Assembly (NCBI RefSeq): GCF_003473485.1
Contig: NC_053045.1
Location: 46,976,494-47,040,493, forward strand
Length of the DNA: 64,000 nucleotides
Direction: 5' to 3'
DNA from: Medicago truncatula
Lineage: Eukaryota > Streptophyta > Magnoliopsida > Fabales > Fabaceae
This document shows positions 1-14,041 of the stretch, in pieces. A program made the position numbers and the translations under genes. Below the pieces are notes generated by a model. The model was given only the letters and a program-made list of their open reading frames with translations. It ran no database searches and had not been told where the DNA came from. Numbering within the stretch: the stretch's first letter is position 1; each line of letters begins with the position of its first letter.

Positions 1-3000
1 GATATGATTTTGAAGACTTTTAGCGAGACGAAGGTCGGGCAGCACATATACCCTCAAATAAAGTGGATAAGGTTGTAGATGTTTTAATGTGATTATGTGA
101 AACAAAATTCTTTAATAAAGTGGTCATGAGAGATTCTAATAAGGCATCATACGAGTTATGAGATTCATCCACATTACGCTTTAAGAAAGGTTCCAATGGA
201 TTTTTCCATATTTCCCAATTAGAAGGGAATAGGCTAATTAGAAGTATCACAAACAATGGTATTTAAGTGGCTGAGACAAACAAGGTGACTTGATATCTTT
301 TTAAAGACACCAAATATTGGCCCTAAAGAATCTTGCCAATGAATGTCAGTAGGAGGTGAGATTCCAATAAAGCCAATAATTGAGACCAAAACTAAAGAAT
401 TTGCTCTAGTGGTCCTCAATAATGAAAGCATCCCAATAGTTATGTACATCTCCACAATTACAAAGGACATGCCCTATGCTTTTAACATATTGTAATATTT
501 CAAAATAAGATATGAAAAAAAAATACATTTGGCATAATATAATTGGTTGAGATAGAGAGACACGTGGTTAGCAATTCTAAAAAAAAAAAAACTAGGTTGT
601 GCATAAATATAAAAATGATGATCAATAATGTATGAAGAAAATTGATGAAGTATTATCTCTCTCTCTTTTATACTTTCTTGTAGAATAATGACCTTAAACA
701 TTTGTGTTCTTCTTCTATCTTTACTTTCTAGTATTTCTATTCGATTAACATTGTTTGATTGTAATTCCCAAATGTCATTGAAAAATCTTATAGTATTCAT
801 CCATTTATCTCTTCATTATTACATTTTAGGTTGCACGTTAATCTCAAACCCTTACATATATGTCTTACAATGCGGGCAAGTAGCATCGACACACATATTT
901 TTATCCCTTCTCTCATCATTTGTGAATAATGGTTGCCTTAAATGTATCTCAATTACCTCGTGAGATTAAAATGTATGTTAGATTTTTTTTTGAAGGAGTG
1001 TATGTTAGTAGATGTCAACTCATTAAATGAATCTGAGATTAGTTGAGATATTAGTCTTTACATTTGTGAATATTTATATCTATTGAGAAAAGAGTCTATT
1101 ATGCGAGAGTGAGAAGAGTTATTTTCAACAATTGGATTCAAATGAATGACTAAGATCAAAACGTACTTTTAAGCTTTCACCAAGATTTTACGCATCAATC
1201 ATATTTTGCCCTGACAATAAATTATTATATTAATGTTGCAATTTAATGTTAGGGCGAAATATTAATGCATATTGTCTGTTAGTCATAACTCAATCGATAA
1301 AAAATGTCGAAATTACTAGTCTGAAACCGTAATCGGAGTTTGAACCTCGACTTTTCCACTTATATGTGTGGATTCTTTTGTAAATTGACAACTGTTATTT
1401 CGTCTATCTACCAAGAATATTTCATTATAGAATATGATTGAACATTTATTTACATAAACATTATTACTAAAGAATTCTCCATTCAGAAAGTTTTCTACGT
1501 TGTTGGTCATGTGATCGTTTTTGTAAAGCTTCCTCAATCAAACAAATGAACAAGAACTCCTCACAAGTTCTATTAAATGTAATTGTGGTGGAATTGCAAG
1601 AGGATCTTTGGGGCAATCGACTAGTGATGGGATTTTCAGATACATTACTATGTTTATAAAGATCAATTTTATTAGCTGTTTAGGAACAACGTTATGTCAC
1701 AAGCTTATAGATTTTTTAATAAACTACTCTAAGTATTTTATAACTTATCATTTTTTATTAAATTTTAACCCTGTTATCTTAATTAAAAGAAAAAATATTA
1801 ATTAAAATATTTTTTAACATCATTTCATACTTATCAGCTGATTCAATGGTTAGTTTTTTTAGTTAAACCACATATTTATCACTCATTTTTTCAAAGTATA
1901 CTTGTTCAATATTTTTTTCTTTCAAAGTATAAATTTTTTCAATAGTGGTTTTAATTGTAACTTTCTAGTATAGAAGAGCAGTCAAGATCGGGAACTTGGT
2001 TTGTCACGCAAGGTCATATCACAATCTTTTTCAAAATTCTATTTTTGAAACAATTTTTCTTGCAGTTCAATAAACAACATGAGTGATCATAATGAGGAAA
2101 GTTATTTTCATACTTTCTTTAAGACCTCATTTATGTGTACACGATTCAATGAATACTATGCCTTCAGTGACTCATCCTTGATCCACATAATATCCTATCC
2201 TAATTTATAACAAAACACAAACACTATGGTTGAAAATGCATTTTTTTTTTATATTCGAGATTTTTAGCAAAAAAAAACTCCAACTGAGTGATATCTTAAG
2301 GGACTAGAAAAACATGATTAGTTATGTAATCATGTTAGAACATTTATTGGAAGCAGTTGAGCTGTGTTTACATTACTAATTTAAGTGACTATAGCTATTG
2401 TGACTCATTATTATCAAACTATTAACTTTTTTACTATAAAAGCAAAAATTTAATGTTTAATTAAAAAATAAAATGTCTAGGTGGTTTAGTGATTGTGTTT
2501 CGAATAAACTGGATATTAGATTTGGCATAAATCTAAATATGATGTTTAGATATTTTAGTCCTTTACGTAGTATATAAATTTTCTCTCCGATTTTCCACTT
2601 AGTAGAGAAAAGAGATATCAGAAAATGAAAGCAAGGACCAAAGAAAAGGTATTTATGATAAAATGAAAAACCACACCATTCATACATGATGGTTTATGCA
2701 TCTTAAACAACATATACTCAGACTATGTCTTTAAATATTTGAACATGTGTACATGTTCACGAATGGAAATACAGTATAGTTACAATAAGGGAGTTGTTTA
2801 GTGAAATGTCTCGAGAGGAATTTCAAAAACACTCTAAAACAGACTTACATGAAAAATACATTGTTTAAAATGAATCAATCCCCTTACAAGAACTACTCCC
2901 TCCTCAAGAAACTTCTCAAAATACCTCTGTGTGACTTGATTCTCGTAGGTGTAAAACCAGCGTGACTTAAGTCACGCTCGGTACATTGGCTGATTTCAAT

Positions 3001-3700
3001 GTGAGTTAACTCACGTTGGATTATGTTATAAAAACAGAAGAGTATCATAGAAATTTCCAAAACTCCATTGTTGCGATTTTGATCTCCATTGTTGCGATTT
3101 TCTCCAAGCTTAAGCCGATCAACGACAACTATAACCCCATGATGAAGTAAATGTTCATTATCCTATTACATTGGTTTTTTTTTTTATTGAATTTTAGATT
3201 TTTTGGATAAATTTCACATATTTAGGTTTTTAGGATTTGATTTGGATGTTAGTTTTTGATTGAATTGTTAGATGTTGATTAGAGTAGAAATTGTTGATTA
3301 TAGTAGAATTGATTGAATTGCGGTAGAAATTGTTAGAAATTATTAGAAATTGTTAGATGTTTGAAATTGTTAGAAATTGTTGGATAAATTGTTAATGATT
3401 GAATGTTAAGAGGAAAAATGTAACATATAAATATAAAATAAATATAAAATGTTAATGGTACTTAATTATGAAAACTTACTTGTTATTGGAGTGTTGGTTG
3501 ATTTGAACTTGAAGAAATTGAAGATTTGGTTAATTTTAGTGAGAATCTAGAAAGAGAAGAAGATTAATCGGCAGAATAAACAAGCGCGTGTATTGATGCG
3601 GGTAGCCATATATGCGGTGTTTTTTAAAGAGCAAGTTGACTAATTTATCACTTTAATTGAGATAAAAACAAGTGGGACCCAATAATTTATTGCATTGACT
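1..3700. other. AT-rich stretch without a supportable gene
   Basis: I see no convincing gene here. Minus-strand open frames between about 20 and 800 are short and interrupted and do not match a family I can name; they may be remnants of a mobile-element protein. Positions 3060-3100 hold a tandem duplication of a roughly 20-bp unit reading CTCCATTGTTGCGATTTT. Positions 3300-3390 hold a run of short repeats built on AGAAATTGTT. The rest is ordinary AT-rich spacer. Confidence 0.5.
1273..1375 (+). mobile_element. possible tRNA-derived SINE relic
   Basis: The segment has a tRNA-like layout. An A-box-like stretch (GTCATAACTCAATCGATAAA) is followed about 50 bp later by a B-box-like stretch (GAGTTTGAACCTCGAC). 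It resembles the better SINE copies elsewhere in this window but has no clear tail or target duplication, so this is tentative. Confidence 0.3.
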
Positions 3701-3710
3701 TTCCTTGTCA

Positions 3711-3720
3711 TTATATATAC
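3711..3720 (+). promoter_or_regulatory. TATA box of the cysteine-rich peptide gene
   Basis: TTATATATAC lies about 45-50 bp upstream of the ATG at 3763, a normal distance for a plant core promoter with a short 5' leader. Confidence 0.55.
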
Positions 3721-3762
3721 CCTATTGTAAGGTGTTACTCCTTGACAAGCTATCAAAAAATA

Positions 3763-4250
3763 ATGGCAACCCACGTGACTCTTCTCATGTTTACCTTTGT
3801 AATTATGTGCATTGCTTCGGTTCTAATTGCATGTGACAATCTAGTTCCACAATGAACCTTTGTTATGTTTTCAACGAAATGATTTGCATTAGTAAAATAT
3901 GATAGTTATATTTTTAAATGAATATGTTTTTATTGTAATCTTTAAGTCTTTATTTTCCAACTTCCTTATTCATTTTTTTTAGCAAAACTTCCTTATTCAT
4001 TTTAATCTTTAAGTTGTAGGATTTTATGGAAAAATCTCTAATATCTTTAAAATATGAAATATTTATTCAGAATATTAGATGATGTGTCTAACAATGTTTA
4101 ATTTTCTGTAAAGTAGATGCTTCGATTGGAATATATTGCACTATGATGGAACATTGTAATCCAGACACCAACTGCCTCCAACATTGTAATTCAAAGGGCT
4201 TTCATGTTGCAAAGTGTTACTCAAAAGCATACTACTGTTGTTGCTATTGA
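3763..4250 (+). CDS. small secreted cysteine-rich peptide, defensin-like (LCR/DEFL type)
   Basis: This is a two-exon gene. Exon 1 starts at ATG 3763 and encodes a hydrophobic signal peptide (MATHVTLLMFTFVIMCIASV, then LIA). Exon 2 runs from about 4114 or 4117 to the stop at 4248-4250 and encodes the mature peptide. Its cysteine spacing is C-x5-C-x5-C-x3-C-x9-C-x6-CCC-Y, eight cysteines in all. Signal exon, one intron, then a compact eight-cysteine exon is the architecture of plant defensin-like/LCR peptides, which are secreted and act in defence, pollen-stigma signalling or nodules. The likely donor is the GT at 3833, which is phase 1 and agrees with either acceptor (AG at 4112-4113 or 4115-4116), giving about 68 residues. 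The donor is weak, and read-through hits TGA at 3853. The gene could therefore be a recent pseudogene. Expression and ligand are unknown. Confidence 0.68.
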
Positions 4251-4923
4251 TAGGTTTGACGATTACAAGTTTTCAATATCCTTATAATATTATATCTGCA
4301 AACATAGTCATTATGACTTTCATAAAATAAGTTTCAAAATCAAGATTGTAATTTTAATCAAAACTAGATTATTATAATATTTTATTATAAATGAATAGTT
4401 ATATTCTATTATAGTACTTGTCATTTTTCTAATAATGATAAAAGTTATAATGACCAAAATGATAATATAAAATTGACGGATAATAAATATCACCACTGTA
4501 CTAAATATAGTCAAAAAGTTATATTTTCCTTTTGCTCTTCATAAAAACTATCATCCTACTCCTTTCTTGAAACATTTTTGTTTTCACAACGAGAACGTAG
4601 AGTTTTAATTACTTTAATGTGTGTGAAAAAGGTAAACTATCATCCTACTCCTTTCTTGAAACATTTTTGTTTTCTCTCAAAAAAAAAAAAAATCAAGTAG
4701 TGAATAAAATCAAAGTATAAATAAGCACGCTTACATGTCTTCAATAATAAAACCTTTTAAAAGTGAGATTTTTGGTCGATAAAAGGGCCTGTACAATAAT
4801 TTCCTAAATTTTCTTGCCCCTTTTCCTTTGATTTGTAGTAAAATTATCTCATAGATTAATGAATGATTCTTCTTATACTTACCTTGTAATCTCAATAAGA
4901 CTATTATCTTCTTCTGAAGTTTA
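4251..4923. other. AT-rich spacer, no gene seen
   Basis: No coding signal. It contains the 40-bp direct duplication listed separately. Confidence 0.5.
4546..4674 (+). repeat. direct repeat, two copies of about 40 bp
   Basis: A near-identical 40-bp unit beginning AACTATCATCCTACTCC occurs at about 4546-4585 and again at 4635-4674, about 89 bp apart. Confidence 0.8.
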
Positions 4924-5985
4924 ATGTAACACCCCAAATTTCTCGCTGCTAAATCTTGGTGAAGGTTAAACCCTCACTATAGCAAGGTTTAAACTTTCGC
5001 CAAATTCTCGACCGCCATCGCGAATGACCATCGCAACAAGATCCAAACTCCTATCTCCTGTTATTCACATCAAAACTCCTCCAAAAGAACTAACCAACCC
5101 ACCAAACCTATAACAACACCTTACATTCTCTTTCTTGGTCGAGCCCAAACAAACACCTGAAAATAGCTTACATTCTCTTTAGATTACACCACTAATCGAC
5201 CTCCGGTCCACCGTAGAATACACTAAACAAGCCCAACAACTTGAGTCTAGAAACTGACTCCTGATCTCGAATCAAAAGTGATCGGCCCACCAGACTCTGT
5301 AAACAAATCATTAAGGCATCTCTAAAAAACTCCCAGCACACCAGAGAATACACAACAACCTGCCCAAAAACTTGCAACTAAACACTAATTCCCGATCTAA
5401 AAGAAAAAATGATCGGCCCATAAGAATCCAGAAGACAAATTCCACATACATTTCAAGGGTTGAGTGGTAGCGCAAACATAACTAGCCCAAAAAGGGCGCA
5501 ACTTAAAGGCAACCAAATATCGAACACCCAACTTTGAATGCAACCGAAAATGAACCATGAGCCAATTGAAAACAACACCAAAACTACAAGAGCTAGCGGC
5601 GTCGAAGTTGGACCAAGATCGAAGGTCACCACGAGCCAACATCAGAAGAAAACAACCCCGAAAAACATAATCAACCCATAAAATCATCACCACAACCAAA
5701 ATTCACCACCACACACAAGATCACAATTAACATTCCAACTCCCAGTCCAACATCACCAACCACCACAAGTTGTTCAACTCCCAATTCCTCAAACAAGCAA
5801 GAAGAGAGGTTCGACAAACCAAGTCTGACAAACAAGGTACCAAATTGTTTTCCATGGACATCCAAATTTGTTGACTTGTTATCATCATTGGAAAAGACAA
5901 ATTAAAACTCAAAACTATGCAACAACAAGGGACATAGAAGAAATAACTATTAACATCACTATAATGGATAACCATTCCAAAATTT
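4924..5985. mobile_element. possible LTR-retrotransposon fossil (LTR or leader)
   Basis: The stretch opens with TGTAACACCCC, a common start of plant Ty3/gypsy LTRs. It is clearly richer in GC than its neighbours and contains an imperfect tandem repeat of about 130 bp (roughly 5205-5430). No protein domain was recognised. Its end and family are uncertain; it may be an LTR or an old leader region. Confidence 0.3.
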
Positions 5986-6188
5986 TTCTTATGTCGTGAC
6001 CATAAATTTTAAGTTTATACTCAAACTTCAAAAATTCATAATGAACTTTTGATCCAACCATGGTGTTTAAAACACATAATGAAATATATAGAAGCTAAAT
6101 CTCCATAAAAGAAACCATGCTACATCATTCTCATAATAGCAAAACCACGCACGTAAGAATCACCGTGCGATCAGCAGGTGTAGTTAGC

Positions 6189-6282
6189 CATTGGAGGGTG
6201 AAGCCTAATAGGTACCTTAATGAGAGTAAGGCACCACCTAACCCAACGGTTTCTAGCCACTGGGTACCTATTAGGCTTCTCC
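6189..6282. mobile_element. 94-bp foldback MITE inside the copia fossil
   Basis: Two perfect 17-bp inverted arms, GAAGCCTAATAGGTACC at 6200-6216 and its complement at 6263-6279, enclose a short loop. The segment is flanked by identical 7-bp direct repeats AGTTAGC at 6182-6188 and 6283-6289, the expected target duplication. It interrupts the GAG-pre-integrase stretch of the surrounding fossil, so it is younger. The arms share sequence with the element in the intron at about 18990-19385. Confidence 0.75.
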
Positions 6283-6736
6283 AGTTAGCATGTCCCAACT
6301 TTCTATGCCACAACCATTTCTTATCATTCACTGATAGAAGGCAAACTACCTTCTCATCAACTAGTTCAGAGAAATTAATTTTATAGACATTATTTTTCCT
6401 CCTTCCCTTAAAAATTATGGATTCATCATTCTTGTTGATTATTGTGCAGTTGGTCTTATCAAACATCACATCATAACCACTATCACAAAACTGACTAATG
6501 CTAAGTAGGTTATGTCTAAGACCATCTACCAACCACACATTATTAATAGAGATAGAGGAGTTACTAATAGTTCATGTACCAATGATCTTGCCATTCTGGT
6601 TGCCTCCAAATCCCACAGTTCCTCCCTCTTTCATTGTTAGGGTTAGGAACATAGACCTTTCTCTTGTCATGTGTCGTGAGCAACCACTGTCCAGGTACCA
6701 TGACTTGTGATCCTCTTTTACTCTTAGGCATATCTA

Positions 6737-7968
6737 TGATGGGATAAAACCGCAAGTGCACGGTTCCATCGAAGTAGTAAAAAGAGAGTATCATTCCGAC
6801 AGTGAGTTGTTTAATTCAATTAACTTTAGTTGATGATTAGAGAGAGTTCAATTTGCAAAGTTGGGGTTTTTAACGGTTGAAAATAATAATAAAAGAGAGC
6901 CTTGGGATTATTGGTCCGTCATGGCGACAAATCTTTCATAAACCAAACCATTAAACCTAAAACCTCATGTTAGACCTAATTTCTAAGGACAATTTTCTCT
7001 TTAGCCTATCAGATATCCTTTCGGTCTCAGTGAGTGTGTTCCTCTAGCAACCACGCCTATTTTCATGGTTGATTACTATTAGAATCCTTGAAGTTCGAAA
7101 CTTTGTATGTCCCAGGGTTTGCTAGACTATTTTCATGTTTCACAATCCTTGTCTAAATTCATTTGTTCGAATATCAAGACTCCACTTTCGTTTTATGAAT
7201 TGATATTTGAGATGATGGATTAACAATTATCAAACCCTCCACTTTCGCTTCTACAGTTTGATAATGGTTAATTCATGTTAAAACGGTGAATTTAGATTAT
7301 AAACTAGGGTTACGTAAGATTAGGGTTTAAGGCTTGGTTTGATTAGGATTATGTCATTAGACTTATCCAACAATCCAAAGACAAGAGAAGTCTACTCACT
7401 CATGTTCATCGTAGACATAGAGAAGAAGAAGAAAAACGTAAAAGTAAATAACAAGAAAGTAAAGGAAAAGAAAAGAACTTTTATTAAGAAAGACAATTGT
7501 CACTTATTGAATTCCAAGAATAAAAGATGAATATATGTGATGGCTAGCTACTCTATTTATAGTTTACATTCGACTTAAAATTTAAGCAATTACATCACTA
7601 GAATGTTCCACAAGAAACTGCGGACTTTTTGGTAAAACTAAAATAGAGTAGCTTAAAATCTAAGCAAAAGCAGCAAAAGGTGTTCCTGGGAGGTGGCACG
7701 GCCGTGCCAACGTTAGCACGGGCCGTGCCAAGCTTCTGACTTGGGGGAGACATATTTTTGTCTCGAATCTTCGTATTTTTGCTCCGAATCAGCTCCAAAC
7801 CCCTTTCTTTTGCTCCAAGATTCAATCCATCAAATATTCATTCCTGAAATATAATAATATGCAATTGAAGTAAAATAGTTCTAAAAGGAAATAATATTTA
7901 AATAAAATAAACTTAAATCTAAATAAAACGAAATTAAATATTATACTAAAACGACTAATTATTGACTC
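6737..7968. mobile_element. LTR-like insert (solo LTR or non-autonomous LTR element) in the copia fossil
   Basis: About 1.23 kb lies between the gag-end and protease parts of the copia fossil. It begins TGATGGGATAAAACCGCAAG and ends GACTCATCA, so it has TG...CA termini. Near the start is the stretch CCGCAAGTGCACGGT, which I recall from dispersed plant LTR elements. No protein domain was found. A clean target duplication is not visible, so its class is inferred from termini and context. Confidence 0.5.
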
Positions 7969-9136
7969 ATCAATATGCAAAATCAACAATTTCAGATTTA
8001 GGTACCCATATCTTTATGAGTCCTTTAGGGTTAGTACTGAAATTTTTACTCTTCTTCTTTTGTGCCTTGTGTTTCAAGTTAGGTGGCTTCTGTTCATTCA
8101 TCACCTTAGGTTTAACACCTTTTGGTTTTGAATCCCAAGAAGCAACAATTGTTTTCCTTCTTTGAATCTTAGGCTTTAAGAAAACAGACTACGAGTTCTT
8201 TAGAACGTGTAGTTTAGGTTCTGGTCTCTTCAGAATCTGAATCTTTGAAGTCTTAGATTCAGAGTTGGTCATTACCTTAGCCTTAAAGTTCTTTGACTTT
8301 GAAACATTCAAAGTCTTAGAGCTAGAAACTTCAGGTTCTGACTTGACAACAATATCAGACTCAACACCTTCAGGCATAAAGTAAGTTTTCAATCTTTTTA
8401 TGGGTTCACTTGAAACGACTCAATCACACACTGAATCGTCTCATTCTTCATGCTCTGCTGGGTTATTTCTTCCTGTCTGAATCAATTCATCTATTTAGTG
8501 AATCGATTCCCTCTGTTCTTTTTGTGCAAAAATTGTGCCTTTTTACTCCTCACTATATATTCTCTTCCTCTCATAACTCCAATTTCATTGAATCATTTGC
8601 ATCTATTCTCTCTAGGTCTCAAAAACTCATTGTTCATACATTCTTCAAGATTAAACACTTTTTCTTAGAATCACTTTGTTCTTTAAGTGTATGGATTCAC
8701 TAGGGTGCTAGTAAGGATTGTAAGTTGGTTATCTCAAGAATATTGGTTGGGCTTAATCAAGGCTTCAAAGGAAGTGAATAATCTCATTCCACCTCAAAAG
8801 GACTTGGGGGTCTTTCTAACCGTTCTTGAAGTCGAAGGGGGTTCGTTTACCGCACGTAGCATTAAAGACTCGAGTGAAGAGTTCGAAGGAGTGCACGGGT
8901 ATTCAAGGATCCGAAGATTCAAGAAGCACCAAATTCAAGGAGTACTTGAAGTTTGGGGGAATGTTTTACATAGGAATTGAAAAATTAGGTTTAATTTCAA
9001 GGAATTCTTGTAAACACATTGTATTCAACATTTGTTACATAGTGGATGACTTTGGTGAAGGAGTAATTCATCAAGTAGAGTAGAGGTAGCCCTTAACGAG
9101 GAGGAAAAAGGGTGAACTGCTATAAACACCGGTGTT

Positions 9137-9186
9137 GTCTCTCTCTCTCTCTCTCTCTCCCCCCCCCCCCTCTCTCTCTCTCTCTC
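9137..9186. repeat. (CT)n microsatellite split by a C12 run
   Basis: Two CT-dinucleotide runs flank twelve consecutive cytosines at 9159-9170. Confidence 0.95.
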
Positions 9187-9612
9187 ATTTTCAATATTGC
9201 ACTTGATTAATTGAATAATTGATTTGAGAATTGCTAGTGTTTATCTAAGTAGTGTTTTCTCAAAAGGTTAATCTAAATCCATTTGATTTAGGTTAAAACA
9301 ATTTTACTTGGATCAATTAATTGCAATACCAATTCAATTTCACGTGTATTGTGTTTTTAATTGATAATTAGGTTTATTGTCATATAAGTTTGGTTTGAAA
9401 TTGTATCTAGGTTTGTTAATTGTTCAAGGTGATTGAATTTTGATTGTACATAAGATTTGAATCGTGAATCTCTCAATTCTAAGATTGAAATCTTAACTCA
9501 GATTGCTTTAGTTATTTGTCTAATTGTTGTGATTGTTAGTGCACAAATTCAATAGTCAATTTTATCAAACGTGATTTTAATAAACTCCAAAATATTTTAA
9601 AAAAGCTATTCA

Positions 9613-9629
9613 CCCCCCCCCCCCCCCCC
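9613..9629. repeat. C17 homopolymer
   Basis: Seventeen consecutive cytosines on the + strand, at the end of the LTR-like stretch. Confidence 0.95.
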
Positions 9630-9684
9630 AGCTTAGCAACTTAATATCCATATAAACCAACAATAGCCATAAAAATAAATAAAG

Positions 9685-9885
9685 GCATGCGGTTCTCGTA
9701 GGATACTACAGACGTTTAGGGTGCTAACACCTTCCCTTTACGTAACTAACCCCGAACCTAAATCTTTTAAAAAAAATATAGTGGGTTATTTTGAACCTTT
9801 CCATTGGAAAAATTAAAGTTTGGTGGTGAATAAAAAAATTGTGAGTCAATACTAACTAATAGTTTGATCTTCGAAAATCACCGCA
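9685..9885 (+). mobile_element. LTR fragment resembling legume Ogre/Tat (Ty3/gypsy) elements
   Basis: The phrases TTTAGGGTGCTAACACCTTC, then a CCCGAACC stretch, then AAAGTTTGGTGGTGA follow the order of a very common legume gypsy LTR-end sequence, as I remember it. Only a short piece remains. The family call is from memory of the motif order. Confidence 0.4.
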
Positions 9886-10555
9886 ACAGGACATTCAAAT
9901 CAAATGGCACAAATAGGAGGGGGTATGAATAGACGAAAGACATTAAAAAAAACTCCAAATTTTGAGGCCCTGCGGGCTTAGATGTATCCTGCTTAGAATA
10001 TCTTTAGAATTTTTGTCTTGTTACATGAGGAAACGAGGAAAACTAAGTCCTCGAAAATGATATACCTAAAACATCACGCAATAGAGCATATTATAAACAC
10101 GATGGGGTTCCTGAAAGATGACAAAATGATCTATTATCAAACCAGTTTAGTGAGGATGAATAAAAATTGTCGAATCCTTAACAATATAATTTCAAATGAA
10201 TTCCAAGATATTTGCATAATAAAAGAACCGTGAAGTGTTATTTGTCACTAACTGCACCATATAAAGAGTTAGAATAATACATAAGCTTTCTATAACCCAT
10301 CTTCTAACCCAACATCGTGAGAGAATATGAGAAATCGAGAAAGCGGCAAAACATCACAAAAGATGGCATGCTTAAAAACAAGTATAAAAAAAATGAAAAA
10401 AACCAAAATGAAATTCATAAAAGAGAAAGACAGAAATTGTATATTTAAGTCATCTTTTTCTTTAATAATAAAAAAAAGTCATCTTCTATTTTTTGAGAGG
10501 ATCTTTTATAATACAACCTGCGTCTCGCGTTGATATAATTTACAAGATTTTAATG
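9886..10555. other. spacer, no gene seen
   Basis: Short lysine-rich open frames occur on + but show no family signature and no gene structure. Confidence 0.4.
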
Positions 10556-10556
10556 G

Positions 10557-11109
10557 AGGCATGACAATGGGACGGGGTGGGGACGGGTTTTACCTTTCCC
10601 GTCCCCATACCCGATTCTTATATACTTACTCGTTATCCTACCTATATCCAACGGGGATGAGAAATTGAATCGTATCCCCGTCCCCGACGGGTTCGGGTAT
10701 CTCCACCCCATCCCCGTATCGAATAATTTTTTTTTAATAAAAAATATAAGTTTTTTTGCATCCCCAAGAGCAACGTTGTAATACATTATCCAACAATATG
10801 CTCATTTTAACATTTGTTAGACGGAATGATTTAGTTAATCCTTTAAATATCAACGGTAGTTTTTATTAACATGACAATTATCAAACAAAATAACATACAT
10901 ATCAACATAAAGTAATTTTTTACATTTGGGACGGGTATGGGTATGGGTTTGGAGTGGGTACCTATATACCCGTTACATGTCCCATACCCGTGTTTGGAAA
11001 TTGGGGAAAACCCATACCCATACTCAAATTCAGTCAAAACGGAGAAAACCCATCAAATTGGGTTTGATTCGGACGGGTAACCGTGGATATAGGTTTTGTT
11101 GCCATGCCT
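10557..11109. mobile_element. hAT-like MITE with GGGACGGG-type termini, copy 1
   Basis: The ends form an imperfect terminal inverted repeat (AGGCATGACAA at the left, TTGCCATGCCT at the right). The subterminal parts are rich in short GACGGG/ACCCGT repeats with an AT-rich core, a well-known plant MITE style. A second member of the family lies at about 49343-49875 and shares internal phrases such as TTGTAATGCATTATCCAACA (here with one difference). Non-coding. Confidence 0.7.
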
Positions 11110-11466
11110 AGATATCATTGTGAACTTTTTTTTCTTATTTTTATATAGTACTCAAAAAAACATTATTTTGCACCATGTGACCTGACTATTTGGTCGAGAA
11201 CAGCACAAGCCTACAAAATTAATGTCAAAGAAATCCCTTTATAACGATGCCAATAGGACTATAGAGAAAATAATATTAAAATAATATTATGTTTTTGGCA
11301 AGGAGGACTATAATATTATCTGGGAGTTTAATTTTCCTCCTATAACTGTTCAAGAACTTTCTTAGTCAAAAAAAGCTGTAACGAATTTCTTAAATTACTA
11401 TTATTATAGATTAATTTAATAAATCTAATGAAAATGAAAGGATTGTCTATGACACAACACTCACCT

Positions 11467-11475
11467 CTATAAATT
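11467..11475 (+). promoter_or_regulatory. TATA box of O-methyltransferase-like gene 1
   Basis: CTATAAATT lies about 85 bp upstream of the ATG at 11555. The flanking sequence (TATAAATTGGACA, then TTCTTCATCAT) is conserved before gene 2, so the core promoter and leader were part of the duplication. Confidence 0.65.
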
Positions 11476-11554
11476 GGACAGCTTTTGGAGTTTAATTCTT
11501 CATCATTGAGAGATCATTTGATCATAGTCCAAAAAAACATCAAGTATACAAGAG

Positions 11555-14041
<2,487 letters not shown>

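Larger units (their letters stand above)
6120..8400 (-). mobile_element. Ty1/copia retrotransposon fossil (gag end to start of pol)
   Basis: On the minus strand the recognisable parts run from the basic C-terminal part of gag (around 8390-7970), through the protease region (around 6790-6560), to the GAG-pre-integrase region with the family motif LWHRKLGHAN (around 6540-6290). The family is Ty1/copia. The copy is broken, partial and old. Two other elements sit inside it: an LTR-like insert at 6737-7968 and a small foldback element at 6189-6282. Confidence 0.8.
8400..9640 (+). mobile_element. LTR/leader-like fossil, probably Ty1/copia
   Basis: This non-coding stretch has retroelement LTR or leader character: a promoter-like region, a CT-rich microsatellite, a long AT-rich tail and a terminal polycytosine stretch after AAAGCTATTCA. 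That last feature is typical of the region near LTR ends of some plant copia (Sirevirus-like) elements. It adjoins the gag side of the neighbouring fossil, but belonging to the same insertion is not shown. Old and incomplete. Confidence 0.4.

Noticed and set aside
20-800. Minus-strand frames that might be a retroelement gag
   Set aside because: I could not match any motif with confidence; left as unassigned spacer.
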